Of a stretch of DNA of 64,000 bases, positions 11,739 through 20,423 are shown piece after piece; position 1 is the first letter of the stretch; each line of letters starts with the position of its first letter. Below the pieces are notes generated by a model that had not been told where the DNA came from, searched no databases, and worked only from the letters and a program-made list of their open reading frames with translations. Source of the stretch: Phytophthora colocasiae (taxonomy: Eukaryota; Oomycota; Peronosporomycetes; Peronosporales; Peronosporaceae); assembly GCA_018806915.1 (NCBI GenBank), contig JAGKQI010000098.1:248001-312000 (forward strand), in the 5' to 3' direction. Position numbers and translations under genes: made by a program.

Positions 11739-13048
11739 TGTGGTGGAGCGGATCTGGCCAAAATCTGGTTGAGGCCGATCGCGATCGTCACTTGCGCCCA
11801 GACACCGACTAACGGAGGGGGTCCCCCGATGATCCGTGATCTTGTTGCGTGTAGTGTTCACCTTGTGTACCCGTCGGTAGGCGGGTTACGCTCTTCCAGG
11901 TAACTTCTGAAGATGTCTTGGGACGAGAAGAAGGTCTTGGGTGACGCAGGGGTTTGAGGCGGCGTGGAAGTTCTTCACTCCACCTCGGGGTACTTGATCC
12001 CGGTCGTAGGCGAGTTCTCGAGCCTTGATCCGGGTGCCTGGTTCTTGATCCAGGTCTTCCAATAGTTCAATGTTCGGGATTCAGTCCCTTCCTTTCGTTG
12101 TTTTCCGCTTCCGATAGCGGGGGTCTTGAGGGGGCGAGATTCGACGGGATCCTTAGGCTAAACAACCAATTCCTTCCGATCCGATGTATGCACTTAAAGG
12201 ATAGTTCACTAGATAGGGCAAAGCTGGCCAATATATTATCCAGACTTAACCGCTATACTAGGTCACGTATCCTTACCTTCCTGACGCTTGTAGGGCCAAT
12301 GTAGTTCCCGGTTCCAGGCGTAGCGAAGACACTTGAGTGATTCAGGGCAAATTCGAGTCTCTTTATGGTTATTCCTATGCCTACTAATCCCATCCTGATT
12401 TACTATCCTACGATCACACGACACTGGCTACAGAGCTGATCCCTAGCTTGATTCCCCTAACCCTGATCTTGAGCCGATTCCGTACTTAACCGAAGCTTGA
12501 TCTTGCACTTAACCGAAGCTTGATCTCGTACTTAACCGAAGCTTGATCTCGCACTTAACCGAAGCTTGATCTCGCACTTAACCGAAGCTTGATCTCGCAC
12601 TTAACCGAAGCTTGATCGCTGCCTGATCTCGTACTTATACGGGAGAGGATCATTGCGCGATCTTGCGTGATCTCGCTTCGTCGCCACCCGGGGAAGTTGG
12701 ATCGTGCTGTTAGAGGCTTCGGGGCGCCAGGGTAAGCTGATCATGCTCGCTTGGGGCCCCGTCATCGTTGATCGCGCGAGAACATCCTTGATTTCCCCAT
12801 TCTTTCTCCGGCAGGATTCGGATCACCCACGAACACCACGGCAGGATTCGGATCACCCACGAACACCGCTCCACCTGCTTCTTCGCCGGTGTCTCCGTTG
12901 CCTGTTCCCGGCGGGACCCATCGTACCTTCGTCTGATTCGACCCAGATCTGGCGATCACAGGTCCCCCCTGTCGCTCGTTCCGACTCTATTCGGGTTCGT
13001 GGCTGACATCGCCTCTCCGGGAAAATTTTTTTCGTCCGCTTCACCACA
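11739..13048 (-). mobile_element. 5' LTR of element A
   Basis: A 1310-bp LTR bounded by TGTGGTG at 11739 and CACCACA at 13048 on the plus strand, next to the primer-binding site and matching 1-570 at its outer end. It should hold the promoter for the sense transcript. No reliable core promoter motif stands out. Confidence 0.9.
12484..12621. repeat. 23-bp minisatellite in the LTR of element A
   Basis: Six tandem copies of a unit of the form acttaaccgaagcttgatct plus three bases. The other LTR holds three copies (18 to about 84), so copy number changed after insertion or during reverse transcription. Confidence 0.93.
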
Positions 13049-13427
13049 GTGTCACTATTCTGAAAATTGTGCGTAATTCAAAATTTAACAGTTCTCAAAC
13101 AAATCTGAAGAAATCAGCATTACCGCTGGCTCCGCCGTGCAATTTTACATCTATGTAGCCAATAAAAAAATCGTGCCTTTGGTCTGGGACAGGATATATA
13201 TATATATATTACAGGGGACTGCTCGGTTCATATTTGGTTCCTGGAGCTCTACATGGTCTCAAAATGATGAAGATACACATTGCTTTCGAAAAGTACACTT
13301 GAATCGCGATTCGTACTTAGTGTCATTTTGTTTGACGCAGTCTCATATTTAATCTAAGTTTTAAAAGGGGGACATATATTCTGAAACAATCTTTGCTCGC
13401 AAGGATCTACGCTACAAGGAACGACTG
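13049..13427. other. Sequence between element A and Harbinger H1
   Basis: AT-rich DNA with a short (AT)n run near 13195-13208 and no convincing open frame. It is probably the 5' part of the Harbinger transposon H1, since transposase-like sequence begins right after it. Element A's right target duplication should start at 13049 (gtgt), but its partner is outside the window. Confidence 0.45.
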
Positions 13428-14097
13428 ACCGGTTTACCATCGGCCCATCAACAGTGTCTGGAATTGAGCAAGAAGTTACCACCATTTTGTGTCAGCATTT
13501 ACAGTCCCTCGTTGCTTTTCCTCCCATGCTGCAGTGCCCTAGTCGTTTTTAAAAGAAGTGTGGTGTTCCACAGATAATTGGCTGCATCGATGGATCGCAT
13601 AACTCCATCATTCGCCCTAAAACTAATGGCGACATGTATTACAACCGGAAATATTATATAGTGTTGTTGGTTTATGTGGTGCTGCAAGCTGTTGTCGATT
13701 GGAGGGGGATATTTAGTGATGTGGACTGCAAATGGCCAGGAAGAGTGGGTGTTAGTCGAGACTTTCCCAATAGTGCAATCGAACAATGATATTCAGAGTT
13801 TTCAGCAGCCTCGCTAACTGTGCTGCTATCAACGGGCGAAGAAACCTACGCTAGGGTACCCTTCTTTCTGTTGGGTGGTTCAGGATATCAAAACACTAAC
13901 TATTTGGTCACCACTTTCGAGCTGGCGGATACGCAAGACGCTGAGTGCAAAGGATTAAACGAAAAGCTTGCCAGTGCTCGATACCAAGTAGAGTGCGCGT
14001 TAGGGAAGCTGAAATACCGTTGGAGAGTATTACTACGAGGAATTGACCTTGCAGCAGAGCTTGCTCCCGATAGTATAATGTCTCTGTGCATTGTTTT
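13428..14097 (+). pseudogene. PIF/Harbinger H1 transposase, N-terminal and catalytic part
   Basis: Conceptual translation with indels shows a helix-turn-helix-like stretch (GPSTVSGIEQEV), then the HARBI1-type DDE core: GCIDGSHNSI with the first Asp, YYNRKYY, a WPGRVGVSRDF block with the second Asp region, and VECALGKLKYRWR with the Glu. A stop lies near 13787. The reading frame is cut by the LTR of element B at 14098 and its C terminus is found at 31279-31435. H1 was thus already in place when element B inserted. Confidence 0.8.
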
Positions 14098-15788
14098 TGA
14101 CATGATGTATATTCCGATTTTCGAGCGACAGGTGGATATTACGTTACGATGTGATTGGTTATACTATGGGTTATAAGCGAAAGGGACTTTGGGACGCGGC
14201 CGCACCCGTGCGACATCTGTGGAAGATTGTGGATAAACCTTCGCCTGACTGTAAAGGGGCCCAAAGGACCAGAAGTGTACTTCAGAGTGTGCACAACTCT
14301 GAAGATCAACTACACTCTGTCTGGTCACCGGACTTTCCCCGACGATGAGTGCCTAAGTTCTGGCGGAAAGTCTCTCGGAAGAACGTATCTCTGAGAGACC
14401 TCATCCCGTTACCGTCCAGCGCGGCGATGGATGGTTCAAGGATTCACAATATATACCCGCAGAGACCAAGTATCGCGCGCCGGACGCCGCGCACCCGCGC
14501 AACCCTCAAGATCTTCATGTACGTTGAAGCATTAGTGCTCCGTACTCTGGTTTCGTATTCAAGACTCTGGTATCTCTAACTCTGAGTGACCAAGACTCTG
14601 AAAAACCAAGTGATATCGGACTCTGAAAACCAGGATACCAGACTCTGAAACCACCGAAGATTCAAGACCATATGAAACCAAGTGAACCCAAGTTCAAGTC
14701 ACGCACTCAAGTGATTACTGACCTGCACATCCCCCGTAATGCCATCGCGTCTCTACCTGTCAACCCATCGAGATCGGCTGCACAGACTGCATACTGAGAC
14801 CAAGTCAAATTACCAGATGTATACAAAGACCAAGAGTACCTGAGATATGAAGACTGACTGCATAAAGGACGCAAAAGACGACAAGAAGAAGAGAGTTACC
14901 AGAGATATATGATAGTTATGAGGAAGATAAACGATAAACAGAGTTCAATTTGCTTGCTACTGCACAAGTCCGCTTGAGAGGTATTCAAGCCACTACGTCA
15001 TCACGTACGTCGTGTGATCTCCACCAAATTCAATCCCCTTAGGTGGAGATCAGGTAACGTAGAGACCTGAAAGGACCCACCTATTCCATATCCTAGTTGG
15101 GTCGTTTGTTTTGTCTCTAGCGGTAGCCCATTTCATATTGATCGTTTGGACAGGCTCTGGAAACTAGACAGTCGTTTTCAGAGTGCAAGGTAGACTGTTA
15201 TATATAGCCGATTGTATTGGTTTATATTTTCCCTCTATATTAGAGGGTGGTGCGCGAACGTAAAGGAATACCAGACAGACCAGGTGTCTGGTAGTAAGTC
15301 CCTAGTTGACCTGGAGTGTTAGCCCACCGTTCAAGGGCCTAGAAAGAATAAGAACGGCTGTATATATTTGTATATTTTCGAACTCTGTATATTGGTTGTT
15401 TATCTCTGAGAGTCAGGTATCTCGGTTCTGGATCTGTGATATTCAGACACCGAATTCAGACCTTCTCTGGTATATTAACCTCTTTTCGACCGCCGACTTC
15501 CTGGAAAACACTTTGGTTTCCAGAGATTCCGACTCCCGAACGCTCCTGGAAGGATTTCCTGAATACCGACACCAGACTCCAAGGGAACCCCAACCTCTCT
15601 TCACAACACATTCTCAGACTCCGGCGAGGGTCATATTTCCGAAGACAACGAACCCACGAGGATACCGCAAGGTACCACACGCCAACCTACCGTTGTACGG
15701 CTCTGAAAACCCTTTTTCAGTAGTCGTATAACTAGGGTTCACTATACGCCCCCTGCTCCGCGACCAAAGTTTCACCGACTTCGCGACA
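14098..15788 (+). mobile_element. 5' LTR of element B
   Basis: A 1691-bp direct repeat starting TGACATGATG and ending TTCGCGACA, paired with 29593-31278. A TATA-like run (ttatatatag) lies near 15198-15207, about 590 bp before the LTR end; this is a plausible but unproven core promoter. Short open frames inside, repeated in both LTRs, have no recognisable domain. Confidence 0.95.
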
Positions 15789-15790
15789 AC

Positions 15791-15828
15791 TGGTGCGCGT
15801 GCCCGGATTCGAACCGAGGATATCACCG
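15791..15828 (+). promoter_or_regulatory. Primer-binding site of element B
   Basis: It starts TGGTGCGCGTG two bases after the LTR and is identical over 38 nt to the site of element A. It is complementary to a tRNA 3' end with CCA, acceptor and T arm. It is not a tRNA gene, because no 5' half, D arm or anticodon arm is present. Confidence 0.87.
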
Positions 15829-15879
15829 GATTTGAGAGTACAAGAAGAGAAAGTTTCCTGTCAAGCGTCTATATTCAAG

Positions 15880-18800
15880 ATGGCTACGCCAGGATCTACG
15901 AGAGGAGGACGCCGTGGTCGTGGTCGGAGCATTCCGACACGTCAATCCAAGCGTCTACAAGGTTTGTCGCCTGAAGAGCAACCAGACTTGGATGCTATCC
16001 AGAAGGCGGCCCGCGAGAAGAGGAGAGCTGCGCGAGAGAAGAAGGCAGCTGAGAATGTGAGCGTCCCAGAACCGGCGGTCGAAGACCAGCCTGCTGAGGA
16101 ACCAGAAGCTCAAGAGACACCTGCTGTCCCTGGTGAACAAGGTTCTGAAGGCTCGTCAGAAGTCGAAGCTTCTGGTGACGAGGCGACCACTGCCCGCGAG
16201 GGTGGTGATGAGGCGTCTGAGGGAGGCGCCGATATGGTTGAGTCCCCGGAAGTGATCGATCTGTGTTCAGATTCGGCAACTTTCGGCCAGTCCGTGGATG
16301 AAGTGAAACCAGAACCCAGACTCTCTGAAGAACATGTTCCACGGTCCCCAAAGTCTGAAGACGCACCAATGTCTGATGACATGGCGATCAAGTCTGAAGA
16401 GTCTCTGAAGACACCGTCTGATGAGTCTGGGAGGGCTGATTCGCTTGACGGGGAACGAGCTCTGAGGTATGTGCGCCGTGAGTTATGCCGTTGGAGAGAT
16501 ATGGACACAGGCAAGGTCGTCCCGCCAAGCGTCGAGTATATGTGGCCGACGATGAAGCCTAGTGCTGATGCTTTCCAGAAGGCTGCTGCAGCGACCGGCG
16601 ACTACATCAAATGGCGATGTTCCTCCGTTTTCCCGGAGGATATGTGGATCTCAGAGTTTCACGCGAGGCGTCATGGTTTTGGTTGGATCCAAGACTTATC
16701 TTATGTGGAGATTCCGATGAGCACGTTGACAGCACCGGAGTGTGTGGCTGTTCTTCAGACAATGTTGTACGAGGCAGGATTCGAATTCCAGAACCTCCTC
16801 CCAACCTGGCCCCAGACGCAGGCGTCAGCCGTCGTTGGGTCTCAAGTACGCAGTGTGGCGTCCGAACTTCAGAGTCGACTCGCAGTAGAATTGGTTGAGT
16901 GGGCCACAGTGACCGCCAGGTTGCAAGTTTGCCGACTCCCAGAAAGCATGAAGCAAGAAGACACAGCTGGCAAGAACGAAGCAAACGGTGTATTACCTGA
17001 CGAAAATGCTGACCTACAAGGACAACGGCTGATCATGCGACTCCGGGTAACCGGACTCCGAGTGACGCACAGCTCTGATGGTTCCAGCAGTGACGAGCAG
17101 CCGCAGTCCAAGCGCTTACAGCAGAGACCGCCACGCCCACAAATCCCGTCGACACCGTCAGCTTTATCGACGCCATCGCTATCTTCACTGCCGCAGTACG
17201 AGAGCCGCTCTGATAACACGCGACCAGGGTCTGAAAATCCAATGTCCGAAGATCACAGCATCTCTCAGACTCAGATGTCGGACGTGCCAATTCCCAGTGT
17301 CATTGGGACCTCAGACGACGAGTCGTCGGGTTTCCAGACTTCACGAGGAAGCTCTACGGACTCGTCCTTGATGTCCATGAGTCGAGGGGCAGCATCACAT
17401 ATGCCGCCGCCCACAGGAAGTCTGGCGTTAATCGCTCAAGGCGCTGATGTAGGAGGAACAGTCTCTGAAGGCATAGGGATCCAAGTGACGCGAACGCTGT
17501 TACCAGTGAAACCAGAGTCCGAGGATGTCGACATGCCGGAAGAGAGACCAGAGGTGCCGGGTGCGGGGTCTGGAAACCAGGTGTCTGTCGGAAGTTCTTC
17601 ACGGGATTTCAAACAATTGTCTCCGGAGATCCTGCCTGTATCTGCCTCCACCCAAAGCGAAAGTCACCAGAGCCACCGCCAAAGTGTGAAGAGTGAAGAC
17701 CTTCCGAGACCACCGTCCCGACGCTTGAGTTCCATTGCGTCGAGTCGTACGAAATCTGAAGCTCGAAGCTCTCAGAGATCAGGACCTGCTCAGATTGAGT
17801 TGAACGTCATGAGGCAACAGCAGGAGTGGCAAAACCGGATGGAGCAGGCGCAGATGGAGTTCTTGGCCCAAGAACGCTTGGAGACCATGGAACGCGATCG
17901 TCGTCGAGAGCAACGTGACTTGGAGGCAAGGCGCGAAATTCAGACGCTCACCGAGCGCTTGTTGAAGTCAGAAAACGCGAGGCTGGAGGCTGAGAGACGC
18001 GCCGACGATGCTGAGGAACGCAGAAGTCTGGTATCTGAAAGCAAGCTCAGGAATCGCAGCGCGGCAGAGTTGGAAACTCTGAAAACGGAGCTCCAGAACT
18101 CTGAAAATCAACGGCTGGAATCAGTGTTTGCTGAACGCTGGCGACAAAGAGAGGCTGAGATTGAAGCCGAACGTGCGCGTGCGACTGACGAGATGAAACG
18201 GGACTGGATTTCTCAAATGGAAGCCTTACAACAGCGAATGAAAGTCATGGAAGCCGAGCGCGACAGGGAGGAAGAAAGTTCTCAGAACATGCAACGATTT
18301 CAAGCCGGTCAGTTGAGAAACCTTCGAGCGACATTATCCCAAGTTCAAGAAGCGCGAAGGGTCGGTCACCCTGATTCAGCAACTTCAAACCAAGCGTTAC
18401 AAACAGGCAACCCTGAAGTTGCAATTATGTATCCAGTATCAGGGTCGGAAATCAGAAGTGACGCAAGAAGGGTTGAGGTTGAACCCATGTCACATTCACC
18501 GGCTCTCAAGACGGAATCTCGAGAGGTTGCAACCTTCCAGCAAGGCACCCCTGCACGAAGCACGGGGACGAAGCGAGTGAAGCCTGAGAGGAATGGCGGC
18601 GCTACTGCTGCTACGGCCACCCACGTGATTCAAGCGACCTCGGTGACAGAGACCAAGGGCGATACTAGACGTGCGCCTACTCCGAGACGAGATCCGCCGC
18701 AGAAAACTGAAGCTAGACGGCCTAATGGAGATCGAAGAGCGTCTCGCAGAGCGAAGCGTCATGATAGAGCACCAGACTCTGGTGGAGACTCTGACAATTC

Positions 18801-20127
18801 AAGCTCAGACTCTGCGGGCTCGTCATCGGAGGACTCAGAGCCAGGTGAAGTGGTGAATCTGACGGCAGCAACTCAAGCACAAGCCGGAACCACACTTCTG
18901 ACGCTAAGGCCGTTCATGAACTCGAACAACCTTGGGGAATTCGACCCCAGAGCTACTCTCAGGGAACGTGTCCACTGGTGGGAGCGATTTACGAATATGG
19001 CTTCTCAAGGAGGTTGGTCGACTAAGACGCGCATCCAGGAACTTAAGTTGAAGCTCCCTGTGTCTGCGCGAGACTGGTTTAACCAGCTACCCAAAAGTGT
19101 GTCCCGTGACTGGAAAGAGCTGTCTTCAGAGTTCAAGAAACGTTATTGCAAAGCTCGGTCATCGTATTCTGAGAGATACTTCACTATGGCTATGAAAGAC
19201 TCTGAGACTCCGCTTGAATTTTTCTACCGACTTAATTCTGCCGCTGGAAAAGCTGACATCGATTTCCGGAAGTCGTCCAAGCGTCTTGAGAAGCATGTAC
19301 TGCGATTCATCACGAAGCTTAAGGATGCACGCCTGAAAACGTCGCTGCAAGGTCAGAGATTTCGACGAATTTCAGACTTGGAATATGCGTTGCAGCAAGA
19401 TAAAGATGTGTGGCGAACTGGTGACCAAGAAATGACCCCTGCCAAGTCTCGAGACTTCCGGGCTGACAATATTCCGCGAGGACAGTTCAAGCCCAAGCGT
19501 GTGCATCGGACTTATGTCGCAAGAGATATGGATTCTGAAGACTATGACTCTGACAACTCTGAAAATCATAAGGAATCTCTGAAATCCAATCAGGATACCA
19601 GAGATCAGACAGGTGATTCCAGAACTCCAAGTGCGACTTCAGAGTCTACCCGCGATGAAAGTACTGCGCAGGCATCTTCGAACAATTCAAAGGCTCCACC
19701 AAGTGCAGACTGGACGCAGACTCTGACGAATGAGGTATATCGAGTGATGGATAACATGGGGTGGCGTCCGCCGCCCCAGTCCCCGTCTGGATCGTCAGGT
19801 CAAGGATTCCACCAGAGGCGTCATGAAAATAGTGACTACTGGAACAAGTTCTGTAAAAAATGTCAACGCTCAGGACACTCAGAAGAAGATTGCTGGAGAG
19901 ACGTCACGTGTGACCGATGTCAGGAAAAAGGACACCCGAGTCGAATGTGTCGGATGCCACCCTGTGAAGTATGTGGAAGAGTACACCCTGGAAAACCCTG
20001 TGAAGATCTGAAAACTCTGGAAGCACTCAAGCAACTCGCTCGACAAGGTGCACTCAAGGACATGCCGAACCACCTACGGGAGAAACTCCTGAGTGATGAG
20101 GCAGACTCTGGGAAGCCGTTAAACTAA
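15880..20127 (+). CDS. gag: Element B Gag, very long
   Basis: ATG 15880 (MATPGSTRGG) is the first Met beyond the primer-binding site; the frame is open upstream but only through that site. The protein of about 1415 residues is far longer than usual Gypsy Gag. The first half is acidic and Ser-rich. Residues of about 640-820 form a long Glu/Arg coiled coil; near nt 18900-19270 is the Retrotrans_gag-type domain (VHWWERFTNMASQGGW, ARDWFNQL, TPLEFFYRLN). Three cysteine knuckles follow (CKKCQRSGHSEEDC, CDRCQEKGHPSRMC, CEVCGRVHPGKPC). It ends KPLN at the slippery site. Gag should assemble the particle and package RNA; the N-terminal extension has no known role. Confidence 0.92.
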   Translation: MATPGSTRGGRRGRGRSIPTRQSKRLQGLSPEEQPDLDAIQKAAREKRRAAREKKAAENVSVPEPAVEDQPAEEPEAQETPAVPGEQGSEGSSEVEASGDEATTAREGGDEASEGGADMVESPEVIDLCSDSATFGQSVDEVKPEPRLSEEHVPRSPKSEDAPMSDDMAIKSEESLKTPSDESGRADSLDGERALRYVRRELCRWRDMDTGKVVPPSVEYMWPTMKPSADAFQKAAAATGDYIKWRCSSVFPEDMWISEFHARRHGFGWIQDLSYVEIPMSTLTAPECVAVLQTMLYEAGFEFQNLLPTWPQTQASAVVGSQVRSVASELQSRLAVELVEWATVTARLQVCRLPESMKQEDTAGKNEANGVLPDENADLQGQRLIMRLRVTGLRVTHSSDGSSSDEQPQSKRLQQRPPRPQIPSTPSALSTPSLSSLPQYESRSDNTRPGSENPMSEDHSISQTQMSDVPIPSVIGTSDDESSGFQTSRGSSTDSSLMSMSRGAASHMPPPTGSLALIAQGADVGGTVSEGIGIQVTRTLLPVKPESEDVDMPEERPEVPGAGSGNQVSVGSSSRDFKQLSPEILPVSASTQSESHQSHRQSVKSEDLPRPPSRRLSSIASSRTKSEARSSQRSGPAQIELNVMRQQQEWQNRMEQAQMEFLAQERLETMERDRRREQRDLEARREIQTLTERLLKSENARLEAERRADDAEERRSLVSESKLRNRSAAELETLKTELQNSENQRLESVFAERWRQREAEIEAERARATDEMKRDWISQMEALQQRMKVMEAERDREEESSQNMQRFQAGQLRNLRATLSQVQEARRVGHPDSATSNQALQTGNPEVAIMYPVSGSEIRSDARRVEVEPMSHSPALKTESREVATFQQGTPARSTGTKRVKPERNGGATAATATHVIQATSVTETKGDTRRAPTPRRDPPQKTEARRPNGDRRASRRAKRHDRAPDSGGDSDNSSSDSAGSSSEDSEPGEVVNLTAATQAQAGTTLLTLRPFMNSNNLGEFDPRATLRERVHWWERFTNMASQGGWSTKTRIQELKLKLPVSARDWFNQLPKSVSRDWKELSSEFKKRYCKARSSYSERYFTMAMKDSETPLEFFYRLNSAAGKADIDFRKSSKRLEKHVLRFITKLKDARLKTSLQGQRFRRISDLEYALQQDKDVWRTGDQEMTPAKSRDFRADNIPRGQFKPKRVHRTYVARDMDSEDYDSDNSENHKESLKSNQDTRDQTGDSRTPSATSESTRDESTAQASSNNSKAPPSADWTQTLTNEVYRVMDNMGWRPPPQSPSGSSGQGFHQRRHENSDYWNKFCKKCQRSGHSEEDCWRDVTCDRCQEKGHPSRMCRMPPCEVCGRVHPGKPCEDLKTLEALKQLARQGALKDMPNHLREKLLSDEADSGKPLN

Positions 20128-20165
20128 TATGCCCGTCGGATGGGGATCCGAAACGCGCCGGGCAT
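20118..20165 (+). promoter_or_regulatory. Programmed -1 frameshift signal at gag-pol junction of element B
   Basis: The heptamer G_TTA_AAC (20118-20124) is in correct phase with the gag frame and is followed at once by the gag stop TAA. After a 4-nt spacer, 20129-20135 (ATGCCCG) pairs perfectly with 20159-20165 (CGGGCAT), enclosing a 6-bp stem TCGGAT/ATCCGA with a GGGG loop and a 7-nt 3' bulge (20152-20158). The -1 frame is open from 20100. Geometry matches element A although stem sequences differ. Confidence 0.82.
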
Positions 20166-20423
20166 GGCGTTACCCCAGAGTTGTGTGTTCTAGTGTGTGT
20201 AGGGCCAGAGCTGAGAAAGATTCACGATAACACTCAACAATGCATGACTACTTTTGCCCAAGAATCGACCATACCTTCTGGAAACTCAGGGAACGAGCTA
20301 CCTGAGATCGCCGACGACGCCGACCCGACACCAGACGACTCAGTGTCGTTCAGGTTGAAGGATGGCTAGTGTTATGGCTGGTGGGAAGATAACTACCCTG
20401 ATCGGTCAAAGAGGGATGTGGTG
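20128..20423 (+). other. Pol-frame linker between gag stop and protease, with an in-frame TAG
   Basis: In the -1 frame this region is open from before the gag stop to TAG 20367-20369, then again to the protease. The residues around the TAG align with the continuous frame of element A (SFRLKDG before it, CYGWWED after it, compare DLKKGESRGYWKY). The stop is either a recent nonsense mutation in an otherwise open element or a second recoding site; nothing nearby identifies which. Confidence 0.7.

Larger units (their letters stand above)
1..13048 (-). mobile_element. Element A: Ty3/Gypsy LTR retrotransposon, decayed, 3' end outside window
   Basis: The element reads on the minus strand: 5' LTR 11739-13048, primer-binding site, gag, protease, reverse transcriptase, two RNase H domains, integrase and chromodomain, then an antisense gene, a polypurine tract and the 3' LTR, of which only 1-570 is in the window. 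LTR ends are TGTGGTG...CACCACA. Coding frames carry in-frame stops (TGA 8119-8121, TAA 5111-5113) and frameshifts near 10.1, 7.15, 4.56, 2.7 and 2.0 kb, so it is not autonomous now. GATC is strikingly frequent over the full length. The target duplication cannot be tested because one end is missing. Confidence 0.93.

Noticed and set aside
13195..13210. AT dinucleotide run as a microsatellite feature
   Set aside because: Only about seven units and no copy to compare; noted in the surrounding entry instead.
14151..14580. Short frames MIGYTMGY... and MPKFWRK... repeated at 29.6-30.1 kb
   Set aside because: Both sets are LTR sequence of element B; no protein features.
15791..15828. tRNA-like sequence after the LTR of element B
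   Set aside because: Only the 3' tRNA half is present in antisense, just inside an LTR; it is the primer-binding site, not a tRNA gene.
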